64,000 nucleotides of DNA from Chloroflexota bacterium (GTDB lineage Bacteria; Chloroflexota; Anaerolineae; Promineifilales; Promineifilaceae). The notes beneath the pieces were generated by a model. It was not told the origin of the DNA. It did no database searches and worked only from the letters and a program-made list of their open reading frames with translations. Numbering within the stretch: the stretch's first letter is position 1; each line of letters starts with the position of its first letter. The DNA lies in the NCBI GenBank assembly GCA_014584575.1, contig JACTMP010000016.1, forward strand, positions 56,672-120,671, read 5' to 3'. The position numbers were made by a program, and so were the translations under genes. Shown here piece after piece: positions 9,101-16,734 of this stretch.

Positions 9101-10128
9101 ATCAACTGTTGCTGGGAGCGATTATTGACGCGGGCGGGCCGCTTTATGAGTTCCGGGACATCCCCCCGGAAGATAACCAGGATGGTGGGCAGCCGGGCGG
9201 TAATATCCGGGTGGGGTTCATCTTCCAACCGGCGCGGGTGATGTTTGTGGACCGGCCAGGGGGCACGGCCGTAGCCCCCACCAACATCACAATGGGCAGC
9301 CAGGGTGTGGAATTGAGCTACAGTCCGGGGCGGATCGCGCCGCAGCATCCTGCTTTCAGCAACAGCCGCAAACCGTTGGCAGGTGAATTCCTCTTCAACG
9401 GCTACAAGTTGATCCTGATTGCCAACCATTTCAATTCCAAAGGGGGCGACGGGCCGCTGTTCGGCCGTCAGCAGCCACCGTTCCAGGTCACGCAGGCCAA
9501 ACGGCTGGCGCAGGCGCAGGTGGTGGCAGATTTTGTGCAGCAGATTGTAGACCTGGATGAACAGGCGCATGTGGTGGTCTTGGGCGACCTGAACGATTTC
9601 CACTTTGCGCCGCCGCTGCTGGCGCTGGAAGAGAGCGGGCTAACGAATCTGATCACCTGGCTGCCGGAGGAGGAGCGGTACACCTACATTTTCCAGGGTA
9701 ACGCCCAGGTGTTAGACCATATCCTGGTGAGTGAGTATCTGGCGGCATACACGGCCGTTGCCGCCGACATCGTTCACGTCAACAGCGAATTCCGCCTGAA
9801 CGAACAGGCCAGCGACCACGATCCGGTCATCGCCCAGTTCACCATGCCGCCGCTGTCTGCCGGTTTTAGCAGCAATTCACCGGTGCGGTTGGGGGAACTA
9901 TCTACCTTCAATAATATATCGGTGGGGGCAACCACCTATGTGTGGGATTTTGGGGATGGCGTGGGGACGAGTACGGCCGTGAACCCCACCTACCAATATA
10001 CCGCATTCGGGACCTACACTGTTACGCTGACGGCCGTTAACATTCTGGGACAGCAACGGATTAGCGCCCCCCACACCATTGTCCCACCTCATTATCGTCT
10101 TTTCCTGCCGCTGGTGCTAAATCGGTAA
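6139..10128 (+). CDS. Secreted multidomain endonuclease/exonuclease/phosphatase-type nuclease
   Basis: A 1329-residue exported protein with an N-terminal signal segment (about residues 1-35). A lamin-tail-like domain follows (ILINELDSDQEGIDSGEFIEL). Next comes a DUF11-type repeat (LHIAKTGPALALSGDILTYT), an OB-fold-like segment (FAVEGQVIYAPGTY), a second DUF11 repeat and another OB-like segment. The endonuclease/exonuclease/phosphatase domain spans roughly 920-1230. Its motifs are TIATFNVEN, IALVEVQDN, VVVLGDLNDFHF, LDHILVS and ASDHDPVIAQF, which supply the metal-binding Asn/Glu/Asp/His set. A PKD-like domain follows (YVWDFGDGVGTSTAVNPTYQ), then a tail ending RLFLPLVLNR. The order resembles ExeM/NucH-type extracellular DNases. 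It may degrade extracellular DNA, though phosphodiesterase specificity is not shown by sequence. Confidence 0.85.
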   Translation: MMMHVWRVYRRLVAFVWALSLGLGMVTFMMRSAATAVSEAINPHPYAVLGNPILINELDSDQEGIDSGEFIELYDGGVGNTPLDGLVLVAFNGSNDLSYNLSPFTSGIDLDGFTTDADGYFVIGNTAVPGVDLIFNNNTLQNGADAVALYLGDGSDFPSGTAVTTTNLIDALVYDTSDPDDPGLLILLNPGQPQVNENGGGDGTTHANQRCPNGAGGPRNTITYIQRPPTPGAANDCPPDLHIAKTGPALALSGDILTYTISYSSTGAATAVLMTDTLPTGLTYISDTSDLPCPTCPTGPLVWSVGTMSAGSSYSFTLVTAVPLTMPTATLANTVTIASPDGDTNPADNTAVHPTTFYTVVPIAQARAGNVGELFAVEGQVIYAPGTYNLSGWGVQDDSGGIGVFYNPPPALQLGDTVRLVATRGSFQNEEQLNAPIHHFAHLGPGPEVPPLPFTTGQIADGSSEGWLAIISGTVSNLLCPTQFYLDDGTGAALVYVDVDTGIDVCGGGLQNGMTAVVAGFSTQYQDEYEIKPRRPADVEFTAAAPNLSKNAPVRVGPGQLFTYTLTLYNNLGYTLTDVVITDPVPALVNFAYALDGGSYADGVVSWTRPSLPHQSSATVRFAVSAPLDTAVIENRDYTISATNFPTPTVGPPLFTMVISGPVSIHHIQGARHSSLLVGEVVTGVQGVVTAVSGSGFFFQNLQPDDDEATSEGIFVYTAGNPSINVGDLISVTGLVDEFTSDGLGSGNLSTTQLRDVHIDLLATDQPLPAPVIMGVNGRIPPNQIIDNDSHGDVNQTPNFDPDEDGIDFYESLEGMLVQVDGGVVVGTTFFNEVIVVGDSGANGGLFSSRGALVVRDDDFNPERIFIDDTLVPAPANYRVGDAFTAPITGVLDYSFGNFKLPNVNPLPPIIPGGLTAETTSLSSDADQLTIATFNVENLSAQSDPARFEALAAIIVDNLGAPDIIALVEVQDNNGPADNGVVDASETYQLLLGAIIDAGGPLYEFRDIPPEDNQDGGQPGGNIRVGFIFQPARVMFVDRPGGTAVAPTNITMGSQGVELSYSPGRIAPQHPAFSNSRKPLAGEFLFNGYKLILIANHFNSKGGDGPLFGRQQPPFQVTQAKRLAQAQVVADFVQQIVDLDEQAHVVVLGDLNDFHFAPPLLALEESGLTNLITWLPEEERYTYIFQGNAQVLDHILVSEYLAAYTAVAADIVHVNSEFRLNEQASDHDPVIAQFTMPPLSAGFSSNSPVRLGELSTFNNISVGATTYVWDFGDGVGTSTAVNPTYQYTAFGTYTVTLTAVNILGQQRISAPHTIVPPHYRLFLPLVLNR

Positions 10129-10129
10129 C

Positions 10130-10233
10130 GGCCGTTGGCTGTCACTGGTCATTGGTCACTGGTCATTCGTATATGGGCTGCGGATCACCGCTCACGAATA
10201 ACCGATGACCAATGACCGCCCACCGCCCACCGC
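10130..10233. repeat. Family C repeat (GTCACTGGTCATT / ACCGATGACCAATGACC)
   Basis: Short GGTCATT and GGTCACT units, then their reverse complements (GACCAATGACC, CCGCCCACCGC, CGCTCACTCC), form an imperfect hairpin. It lies between the convergent nuclease and response-regulator genes. Related units occur inside the ABC transporter gene (28130-28262) and carA (46440-46487). Confidence 0.7.
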
Positions 10234-10911
10234 TCACTCCTCCACCGCCATCTGCTGCGCCTTCTTCTCCAGGTATCCGGCCAACAGCCGCAGCCGTTTC
10301 CACTGCTGGCGAAAGACGTAAATGATGGCCAGCGCACGCAAGTAGCGGGTATCACAATTCGGCATACTGGCCAATTCTTCAAACACAGTCATCGCTTTGG
10401 CGTCAGAGCGGCGCGTTTTCATAAACTCTTCCGCCAACATTTTTAGCTCCACTTCCCGCTCCTGCTGCTGTTTGCGTTTTTGCAGGTCTGCCCACTGGCT
10501 GCCAAAGACCTGCTCGCGCACGCGCTGCATCACCGCCAGTAGTTGGTCAGAGGTAAAAGGTTTGATCAAATAATCATGCACACCCAGTTGCATAGCCGCG
10601 TCCACCGTTTCCTGGCTGCGTTCGGCGGAGAGAATAATGCAGACAATATGGGGCCGGTGCTGGCGAATGAGTTTGATAGCGCGCAGCCCGTCCATCTCCG
10701 GCATATTTAAGTCCATGAGCACCACGTGAGGGCGGTGTTGCTGCACCATTTCCAGGGCTTGACGGCCGTTTTCGGCCACAGCTACCACCCGCGCTTCTGG
10801 CACCAATGTCATCATCAATCGCGTACTGCGGCGTGTCTCCATCACGTCATCAGCAATCAACACACGCATCAGTTCTGGGGGTTTGCCTGACCTGCTGGCG
10901 TTATCTGACAT
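10234..10911 (-). CDS. Response regulator with CheY receiver and C-terminal helical region
   Basis: The receiver domain occupies about residues 15-135. Acidic pocket MRVLIADD, phosphoacceptor Asp in VVLMDLNMPEMDG, the conserved Ser in CIILSAERSQ and the Lys in YLIKPFTSDQ are all present. The remaining 90 residues are a charged helical region (QKRKQQQEREVELKMLAEEF) with no DNA-binding motif that I recognise. It ends in a helical YLRALAIIYVFRQQWKRLRL stretch. Output is therefore more likely protein interaction than transcription. Its start is divergent from a second response regulator 270 bp away. Confidence 0.88.
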   Translation of the reverse strand: MSDNASRSGKPPELMRVLIADDVMETRRSTRLMMTLVPEARVVAVAENGRQALEMVQQHRPHVVLMDLNMPEMDGLRAIKLIRQHRPHIVCIILSAERSQETVDAAMQLGVHDYLIKPFTSDQLLAVMQRVREQVFGSQWADLQKRKQQQEREVELKMLAEEFMKTRRSDAKAMTVFEELASMPNCDTRYLRALAIIYVFRQQWKRLRLLAGYLEKKAQQMAVEE

Positions 10912-11021
10912 GAAAACCTCATTCTCTCAAAGCGGGGCAAAATAATGTACGCCGGCCATCACCACACATCGGCATACATTATACACAAAACGTTCAAACC
11001 GGATAGCAGATTGACCTTACC

Positions 11022-11049
11022 TTGTTGGTCATGCCATAATTGTTATACT
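11022..11049 (+). promoter_or_regulatory. Sigma-70-type promoter for the 11181 response regulator
   Basis: TTGTTG (11022-11027), 16-nt spacer, TATACT (11044-11049). An alternative pairing is TTGACC (11011-11016) with CATAAT (11035-11040). Either gives a leader of about 120 nt before the TTG start. Confidence 0.5.
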
Positions 11050-11180
11050 AGCCGTAGGAATTACCATCACGAACAACAGGATTTATGGAGAATTCAGATG
11101 GTAATAATTCGCATCATGTATTGTTTAGCACCCGCCAAAAATGCCACATATCACCGGCAGTTCCATTCCAGGAGATAATT

Positions 11181-11648
11181 TTGACGGATTCGCGCAAGCC
11201 CATCATCATCCTGCTGGTTGATGATGATTCTGAAGACCGGATGTTGGCGCAAGAAGCGCTAACCCACATACCGATGGACCACCAAGTACACGCCGTACCA
11301 GATGGTTTCACCTTGATGGATTATCTACGACGGCAGGGGGCATTTGCCGAACTCAAAGACAAACCCCTGCCCAGCCTGATTTTGCTTGATCTCAATATGC
11401 CGGGAATGTCTGGCATGGAAGCTTTACAAGAAATAAAGGCGGACCCTTTGTTTCGTCGAATTCCCATTGTTATTCTCACTACATCAGAATTAAAAGAAGA
11501 TGTTCAGCAAAGCTACGACCTGGGGGCTAACTCTTTCATCACCAAGTCTGTCACTTACAACAACATGGTCGAGGTAGTGGAAGAAATCGGTAAGTATTGG
11601 CTCGAAGTGGTGCAACTTCCCCCGGAAACGCTGCCCACCCGTTCTTAA
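11181..11648 (+). CDS. Single-domain response regulator, Rcp1-like
   Basis: A receiver domain of about 155 residues. It has LLVDDDSEDRMLAQEAL, phosphorylation Asp in LILLDLNMPGMSGMEAL, Thr in IVILTTSE and Lys in FITKSVTYN. The insertion between strands (RRQGAFAELKDKPLP) is typical of the Rcp1 group that pairs with phytochrome-like or hybrid histidine kinases. The frame is open from 11085. The TTG at 11181 is preferred because GGAG stands 7 nt upstream and the protein then begins just before the first beta strand. No output domain is present and no cognate kinase is adjacent. Confidence 0.88.
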   Translation: MTDSRKPIIILLVDDDSEDRMLAQEALTHIPMDHQVHAVPDGFTLMDYLRRQGAFAELKDKPLPSLILLDLNMPGMSGMEALQEIKADPLFRRIPIVILTTSELKEDVQQSYDLGANSFITKSVTYNNMVEVVEEIGKYWLEVVQLPPETLPTRS

Positions 11649-11662
11649 AGTCACACAGAATT

Positions 11663-11692
11663 TTGGAGGCTTTCACAAGGTTCAGATATAAT
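11663..11692 (+). promoter_or_regulatory. Promoter of the solitary nuoN gene
   Basis: TTGGAG at 11663-11668, 18-nt spacer, perfect TATAAT at 11687-11692. It lies 39 nt before the nuoN start, so nuoN is probably expressed as its own unit. Confidence 0.6.
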
Positions 11693-11730
11693 TGTGACGC
11701 TTAGAACAAACGAAGAAGGTTGGAAGAAAG

Positions 11731-13209
11731 ATGGAATTTACCCCTCCGGAAATCAATTTACTCATTGTGGCCCCTGTCCTCATCGTCATGGCGGCGGGAT
11801 CATTGGGCATGGTCATTGACCTGTTCACCCCTGACAACAAAAAGGGTTGGGCCGTCTGGGTGGCAGTCATTGGCCTGCTGCTGGCGCTGGTGCAAAATGT
11901 GGCCCTGTGGAACGGCAATTATGAGACATTCATCCCCCAAAATGGTGTGGCCATGGTCGTCATGGACAACTTCGCCATTTTCCTGAACGTCATCTTTTTG
12001 CTCAGTGGTCTGTTGGTGATTCCCCTTTCCCGCAGCTATTTGCAGCGCACCGGGCTGGAAAACCCGGAGTATTACATGCTGCTGCTCTTTTCCATCAGCG
12101 GTATGATGCTGATGGGCATGGCCAATGACCTCATCCTGGTTTTCCTGGCGCTAGAGGTGCTGTCCATTCCGCTCTACATCATGTGTGGCATGTTGTGGCC
12201 GCGCCTGGAGTCGGAAGAGTCGGCGATGAAATATTTCCTGTTGGGGGCGTTTTCCTCGGCGATTTTTGTGTTTGGTATTGCCCTGGTCTATGGGGCCACG
12301 ATGACCACCGCCATTCCCCTTATTTTTGACTATGTGGCCGCCAATGGGCTGAACGCGCTGATTGTGACCGGGCTGGCCTTTTTGATTGTGGGCGCGGGTT
12401 TCAAGGTCGCGGCCGTACCGTTCCACATGTGGACGCCGGACGTGTATGAGGGTGCGCCGACGCCGGTGACAGCCTTCATGTCTGTGGGAGCGAAGGTGGC
12501 CGGGTTTGCCGCCCTGCTGCGGGTGCTGGTGTTGGCGGTGCCGCAAGCGAGTGATGCCTGGGTCACGGCCGTAGCTGTCCTTTCCACCCTCACCCTCATC
12601 ATCGGCAACGTGGTCGCCATCCGCCAGGGCAACATCAAACGCATGTTAGCCTACTCCTCCATCGCCCACGCCGGGTACATTCTGATTGCTGTGGCTGCGT
12701 CCGCCGACAATCCCGCGGGTGTAAGTTCAGCGTTGTTTTACATGTTCGCCTACCTCTTCACCAACCTGGGCGCGTTTGGCATGGTCATCGCTCTGGAACA
12801 CAGCTACAACGAAGGCAACCTGCTGGACAATTTCAAAGGTCTGGCCAAACGCCACCCCTGGCTGTCGCTGGCGATGGCTTATTTCATGCTCTCTCTCACC
12901 GGCATCCCGCCCACAGGCGGCTTTTCCGCCAAATTTTACGTCTTCGGCGCGGCCATCGAAGCCGAACTGTACTGGCTGGTGCTGGTTGGCGTCATCACCA
13001 GCGTCATCTCCGGCTACTACTACCTGCGCGTCGTTTACCTGATGTATATGTTTGACGGCGAAGGCCAACTCATCACCGGCCGCGCCCTGCAATTTGCCGT
13101 TTTCGTGATGGCAATTTCCACCCTGGTCTTAGGACTGTTCCCCGAAGGGCTATTTAACCTGACGGCCGAAGCCACCCTCAGCGCCACTCGTTTGCTGGCG
13201 GGAGGGTAA
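11731..13209 (+). CDS. nuoN: NADH-quinone oxidoreductase subunit N
   Basis: An antiporter-like membrane subunit of complex I that contributes a proton-translocation channel. The 492-residue protein is almost entirely membrane helices (about 14). It carries the conserved stretch GAGFKVAAVPFHMWTPDVYE, then GAPTPVTAFMSVGAKVAGF and NIKRMLAYSSIAHAGYI, diagnostic of the Proton_antipo_M domain in NuoN. In most genomes nuoN closes the nuo operon. Here the flanks are a response regulator and a hypothetical gene, and the gene has its own promoter. Either the nuo operon has been dispersed or this is an extra copy. Confidence 0.93.
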   Translation: MEFTPPEINLLIVAPVLIVMAAGSLGMVIDLFTPDNKKGWAVWVAVIGLLLALVQNVALWNGNYETFIPQNGVAMVVMDNFAIFLNVIFLLSGLLVIPLSRSYLQRTGLENPEYYMLLLFSISGMMLMGMANDLILVFLALEVLSIPLYIMCGMLWPRLESEESAMKYFLLGAFSSAIFVFGIALVYGATMTTAIPLIFDYVAANGLNALIVTGLAFLIVGAGFKVAAVPFHMWTPDVYEGAPTPVTAFMSVGAKVAGFAALLRVLVLAVPQASDAWVTAVAVLSTLTLIIGNVVAIRQGNIKRMLAYSSIAHAGYILIAVAASADNPAGVSSALFYMFAYLFTNLGAFGMVIALEHSYNEGNLLDNFKGLAKRHPWLSLAMAYFMLSLTGIPPTGGFSAKFYVFGAAIEAELYWLVLVGVITSVISGYYYLRVVYLMYMFDGEGQLITGRALQFAVFVMAISTLVLGLFPEGLFNLTAEATLSATRLLAGG

Positions 13210-13211
13210 GT

Positions 13212-13289
13212 GCGTAATCCGTAGCTCGTAATCCGACAACCGTCTTCGGATTACGGATTACGGATTACGGATTACGGATTACGAATAGT
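13212..13289. repeat. Family B hairpin repeat (CGTAATCC / GGATTACG)
   Basis: CGTAATCC units on the left face five or more tandem GGATTACG units on the right, around a TCTTC centre. The result is a long, nearly perfect hairpin between nuoN and the next gene. Confidence 0.85.
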
Positions 13290-13301
13290 ATTCCATACGC
13301 T

Positions 13302-14489
13302 ATGGCGCCATCTCCCTCCGCTCTTCCCCTCAAATGGCCCCTCCCCACCGAAGAAGCCGCCCACGCCATTGCCGCCCTGCCCGACGCCGTCCAGCGCAAT
13401 CTGCAAATCACCCAGACCTACCATGAATTGATCGTCGCTCTCACCCAATTGCTGGGCAGCGAGAATGTGACCTGGTGCGCCTTTGGCACGTGGGCCTCCA
13501 AAACGGCCGGGCAGTTCATTCGTGGCGACGAGGCGGACAGGATGGTGCGCCTGTATGTGCAGCAGGCGGAATTTATCGAGCGCAAATTGTCCAGTTTACA
13601 GCGCGTCCTGGCCTGGTTTGAGCCGAGTCCCGCGCTCAAAGAAACGTTTGTGGCCCAGGCTATAGACAGTGTGCCTGCCGAAATTTCGCGCCAGATCGGG
13701 GCCGGTAATGTGAAAGTGTTTGCCGAATTGGGGCCGCTCTTTGCCCGCTTTCTGGCCGATTTTGCCGACTGTCCGGCCTATGACCAGGCGCGGCTGGATG
13801 TCTTTCTGGCCCGTTTACGGCCGGGGCCGGCCGAAAACGATGGGCAAGATTTGCTCATTCAGGCATTTACCCAGTATGCCCAGGCGATGTTTGCCCCCCC
13901 CGCACGGGCCAAAGCGGAACACATTTTGTGCGCTAATTTGCTGGTGGGCTTCCATGAACAGCAGCGGCTGCAACCGCAAATTGTGGCCGGGATGGAAGCG
14001 CCGCTGGAAAATGAGTTTGAGAGCAACTTTGTGCGGCAGGCGAATGAGATCATCCGCCAAAAAGCGCCGCGTGGTATTTCCCGACTGATTCAACTGCTGT
14101 GGCGACGGCGGCTAAAAGGGGTTTCCCGCCATATCGCCGACGACTGGCGCGAGATTTCTACGCGCTGGATCATGACGATTGCCCTGCCGATGGAGACGCT
14201 GCGTTTGGGAGAAGATGTGCCACCGTTGGCCGACGGCCGTGCCTTCCCCGCTGATCTCACCACCTTGCAACTGGCGACGTTAACGGCCGTGCTCGCCACC
14301 CTCGACCGCACCCCCGACAGCCCCCAGAGCAGCGCCGCCCGCGATTGGGGCAATCTGGCCGACCGCATGAACTACATCGCCGACCTGTTCCGCTCCCGCC
14401 AGCAGGAAACCAGCCTCTACCAACAACCTTTTAGTGATGCGCAGGTGGAGGAGATTCGGCACGGCCGTATCCCCCCTGCCCCGCTTTAA
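13302..14489 (+). CDS. Conserved hypothetical protein
   Basis: 395 residues, soluble and mostly alpha-helical by composition. A recognisable block reads NLQITQTYHELIVALTQLLG, then VTWCAFGTWASKTAGQFIRG. Later blocks include KVFAELGPLFARFLADF and a basic RLIQLLWRRRLKGVSRHIAD. No enzyme motif, signal peptide or membrane segment is evident. The ATG at 13302 has no clear Shine-Dalgarno and lies 12 nt after a family B repeat. ACGGCCGT density matches the host, which argues against recent transfer. Function unknown. Confidence 0.7.
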   Translation: MAPSPSALPLKWPLPTEEAAHAIAALPDAVQRNLQITQTYHELIVALTQLLGSENVTWCAFGTWASKTAGQFIRGDEADRMVRLYVQQAEFIERKLSSLQRVLAWFEPSPALKETFVAQAIDSVPAEISRQIGAGNVKVFAELGPLFARFLADFADCPAYDQARLDVFLARLRPGPAENDGQDLLIQAFTQYAQAMFAPPARAKAEHILCANLLVGFHEQQRLQPQIVAGMEAPLENEFESNFVRQANEIIRQKAPRGISRLIQLLWRRRLKGVSRHIADDWREISTRWIMTIALPMETLRLGEDVPPLADGRAFPADLTTLQLATLTAVLATLDRTPDSPQSSAARDWGNLADRMNYIADLFRSRQQETSLYQQPFSDAQVEEIRHGRIPPAPL

Positions 14490-14622
14490 TTTGTTGACCC
14501 TTTTTCAGCCAAAACAATATAAGCACGGGTATCTACTGTTTTACTCGTTCGCGCTAGTACAGGAATTATCTAAAAGCGTTATAAACCAGGAGTCCGGGGA
14601 CCTGGTAAAGGATCCTCAGGAG

Positions 14623-15837
14623 TTACCCAAGGAACTGTAATCCATCATTACGTTTTGTAATCACGTCACCACGTTTTACAAATTTGCTATCGGGGGCATT
14701 TTCTAGTGACCCCATAAAGACCTTGTACGCCAAATCAAAATCAGAATGTCCAATAACTGCTATTGGTAAAGTTTCCTTAAATTTTGGCTCAGGGATCTGT
14801 GGTTTATCTTGCAGTGCCTCCTCCAACAGACCTGGCAATACAGCATCCAATCGTGGAATAGGGGGCTGGAAATTAGTTTGGTCTAGGACAGGGATCTCTT
14901 GTTTAGTCCCTGAATTTGTAACTTTGCTGTAACTGAAATCGGGCCTGGGATCAGGGGAGAGAGGTGGGGTAATAGACGGAGCAGAGAGAGTATTGTTTGC
15001 TGACACGGGAGGCGATTGTTTAAGAGATGGATTATCATCAAAATACATTAAATACTTGACTTGGGAGATTTGTTGCTGAAGGGAATTAAGAAGATCGGGG
15101 TTATTATTGATCTTGTTCTCCAGATCTTGATACTTTCGAAACATGTTGAGTTGTTGCAGAGATGTTAAGTTAACATTGTCTAATTTCGAGGGTTGCATCA
15201 GTACATCTTCAAATCCTGGAAGATCAAGCGATAACTGTTCACGATTTTCTTTGACTAGATTTTTTAGTTTCAATGCTGATGTCCGGGGAACACGAACGTT
15301 GACTTGTATATTAACCCCTCCACCTGTTCCACCAACTTCTTGCCCACTCTTTTTCACTTGTTCTTTCACCTGTTCTTCGAGGTTTTGAAAGTTAATACTC
15401 AATAAGGAACATAAGAGACAACAAATTCCTCGGGTAACAAGTCTTTCTGTTTCTGGATTCAATGGAGGTAGAGTCACCTTGAGCACTATTGTGACTTCTG
15501 GAAAAAAGAAAATGAACAGTTGTTGAAACAAAAATTTCAACTTTGATTCCACATCCTTTTTGTACTTCTCAGGACGTTTTTGCTGGAGCAATTTATTGAG
15601 TTTAAGAAACAAACCATGTCGCCAAGCACGTTTGACGAGGCTTATTGCAAGCTCGTTTTTTGTTTCTCCTTCGAGATTTTCATCATCAAGACCCAACTCA
15701 AAACCAAGTTCTTTCAATTCTGATTTATTAAAATATTTCACTAGAAAACTACCTACTTCGATTACTTCTAGGGGTATTTCCACATTAACCGTCTTGTCGT
15801 CATCTTTGGCCTGAGATTTTTCTTCTACACGTGTCAT
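14623..15837 (-). CDS. Effector-associated-domain-like protein
   Basis: 404 residues. Residues about 35-95 (FNKSELKELGFELGLDDENL, then AISLVKRAWRHGLFLKLNKLL and QKRPEKY) have the helix pattern of bacterial effector-associated/death-like adaptor domains. In that pattern an ELxxLxxxLGLD helix leads to a basic helix and a terminal xRP. A Cys-rich hydrophobic helix follows (ICCLLCSLLSI). Then comes a long coiled-coil-like charged segment, a Gly spacer (GGTGGGVNIQVNVRV), a Pro/Ser-rich linker and a small folded C-terminus. No nuclease, protease, TIR or NTPase motif is visible. The gene is AT-rich and lacks ACGGCCGT, unlike its neighbours, so it is probably acquired. GAGGAGGTT stands before the start. 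The adaptor role in an immunity-type network is inference. Confidence 0.6.
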   Translation of the reverse strand: MTRVEEKSQAKDDDKTVNVEIPLEVIEVGSFLVKYFNKSELKELGFELGLDDENLEGETKNELAISLVKRAWRHGLFLKLNKLLQQKRPEKYKKDVESKLKFLFQQLFIFFFPEVTIVLKVTLPPLNPETERLVTRGICCLLCSLLSINFQNLEEQVKEQVKKSGQEVGGTGGGVNIQVNVRVPRTSALKLKNLVKENREQLSLDLPGFEDVLMQPSKLDNVNLTSLQQLNMFRKYQDLENKINNNPDLLNSLQQQISQVKYLMYFDDNPSLKQSPPVSANNTLSAPSITPPLSPDPRPDFSYSKVTNSGTKQEIPVLDQTNFQPPIPRLDAVLPGLLEEALQDKPQIPEPKFKETLPIAVIGHSDFDLAYKVFMGSLENAPDSKFVKRGDVITKRNDGLQFLG

Positions 15838-15881
15838 AACCTCCTCCTAAAGAATGTCATCTCCAAAGCATATCGCTGTTA

Positions 15882-16058
15882 TCAACAACCATGAACGGCA
15901 TCTTCGGCCATCAATGCTGCCTCGGCGCGGGTTTCCCCCCAGATAACACAGCCGGACAAGACCGGCACCTCAACTGTCCAACCCTTATCTTCATTTGAGG
16001 TAAATTCCGCGTAGGTCAATGCCAACCGCACATACTCATTCCACGATAATTGGGTCAT
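15882..16058 (-). CDS. HicB-like antitoxin, short and orphan
   Basis: 58 residues. The core YAEFTSNEDKGWTVEVPVLS followed by GCVIWGETRAEAALMAEDAV is the HicB fold pattern: strand, GW.vevPxLxGC, then GxTxxEAxxxAxdAv. HicB antitoxins normally pair with the HicA RNA-targeting toxin and often have a C-terminal DNA-binding domain. Neither is present here. The gene lies at the edge of the AT-rich island, downstream of the AhpD-like gene on the same strand. It could be a degraded TA remnant or a stand-alone HicB-fold protein. Confidence 0.65.
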   Translation of the reverse strand: MTQLSWNEYVRLALTYAEFTSNEDKGWTVEVPVLSGCVIWGETRAEAALMAEDAVHGC

Positions 16059-16130
16059 GGTTTCACTCTCTAGTCAGGATGCGCCAATTGTAACATACAG
16101 AACCCTGTTGTTAACTATGCTTCAGTTCCC

Positions 16131-16712
16131 TTACCCCGTCACGGCCGTCGGCACGCCATCCGGGTCCATCATCGGCGGTGGATGAATGTCGAAGGCATCG
16201 GCCAGACGCACAAACAGGTTAAAGAGCGCCCCATCGTACACCGCCTCGGCAATCTGGGCATCGCTCCAACCCACGTCACGCAAGCCCTGTACCTGCTCGT
16301 CCGTGATTTTGTAGGCGTGGCGGGTGAGGGTTTCCACAAATTCCAACAAGAGACGTTCCGCCGGCGTAATGGTCGCTAAATCAAGATCACCGGCGCGCAG
16401 GGCTACGGCCGTTTCCACATACTGTTCGCCTTGCAACTGCAAGAACCAGGCATGGGAACTCAGTCAATAGTGGCAGCGGTTCAACGCCGCCACATACGAG
16501 GCGATCATCTCGTGCTGGGCGCGGGTCAGCGCCCCATCGGAGAAATGCAGCCGCGACGCATCCATGATCGCCCGCAAAAAGTCCGGGCGCAGGCTCATGG
16601 TGCGCAAAATGTCGGCCACATACCCCCGCTCCGATTGCGACCGGGCCATTGCAAACACCTCGGCCACCTCCCCCTCTGCATCCGCATCTTCAATCCAGGC
16701 AATTCGGGCCAT
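16131..16712 (-). CDS. AhpD/carboxymuconolactone-decarboxylase-like protein, probable selenoprotein (Sec83)
   Basis: Two abutting frames make one AhpD-like peroxidase-related protein of 193 residues if the UGA at 16464-16466 is read through. The first part starts MARIAWIEDADAEGEVAEVF and has DILRTMSLRPDFLRAIM. It reaches ALNRCHY, then UGA, then LSSHAWFLQLQGEQY. In this family the redox motif is C-x-x-C followed three residues later by His (typically NxCHYCxxSH). The UGA sits exactly on the resolving Cys and the rest of the protein is intact to VPTAVTG. A stem-loop with an AGUU apical loop follows 25 nt downstream. Expected role: thiol/selenol-dependent peroxide or organic hydroperoxide reduction. 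A nonsense mutation or sequencing error is the alternative. The exact placement makes selenocysteine more likely. Confidence 0.72.
16424..16446 (-). promoter_or_regulatory. Candidate bacterial SECIS element
   Basis: In the mRNA, CUUGC-AGUU-GCAAG forms a perfect 5-bp stem with a tetraloop. After a 3-nt bulge it is extended by GUU/AAC. The loop begins 25 nt after the UGA and carries a G in its second position. Both agree with bacterial SECIS elements, which lie just inside the coding sequence. It is a short hairpin, so the support is moderate. Confidence 0.55.
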
Positions 16713-16734
16713 ACTATTTACCTCCTTTTATTGA

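Noticed and set aside
13212..13289. Tandem GGATTACG units that look like the start of a CRISPR array
   Set aside because: The 8-bp units touch each other without unique spacers and face inverted copies. This is a hairpin repeat, not CRISPR, and no cas gene is nearby.
16131..16712. Interpretation of the AhpD-like gene as two genes or a frameshifted pseudogene
   Set aside because: No frameshift is needed. A single in-frame UGA falls on the catalytic Cys position, and a SECIS-like stem follows. A nonsense mutation remains possible but is less likely.
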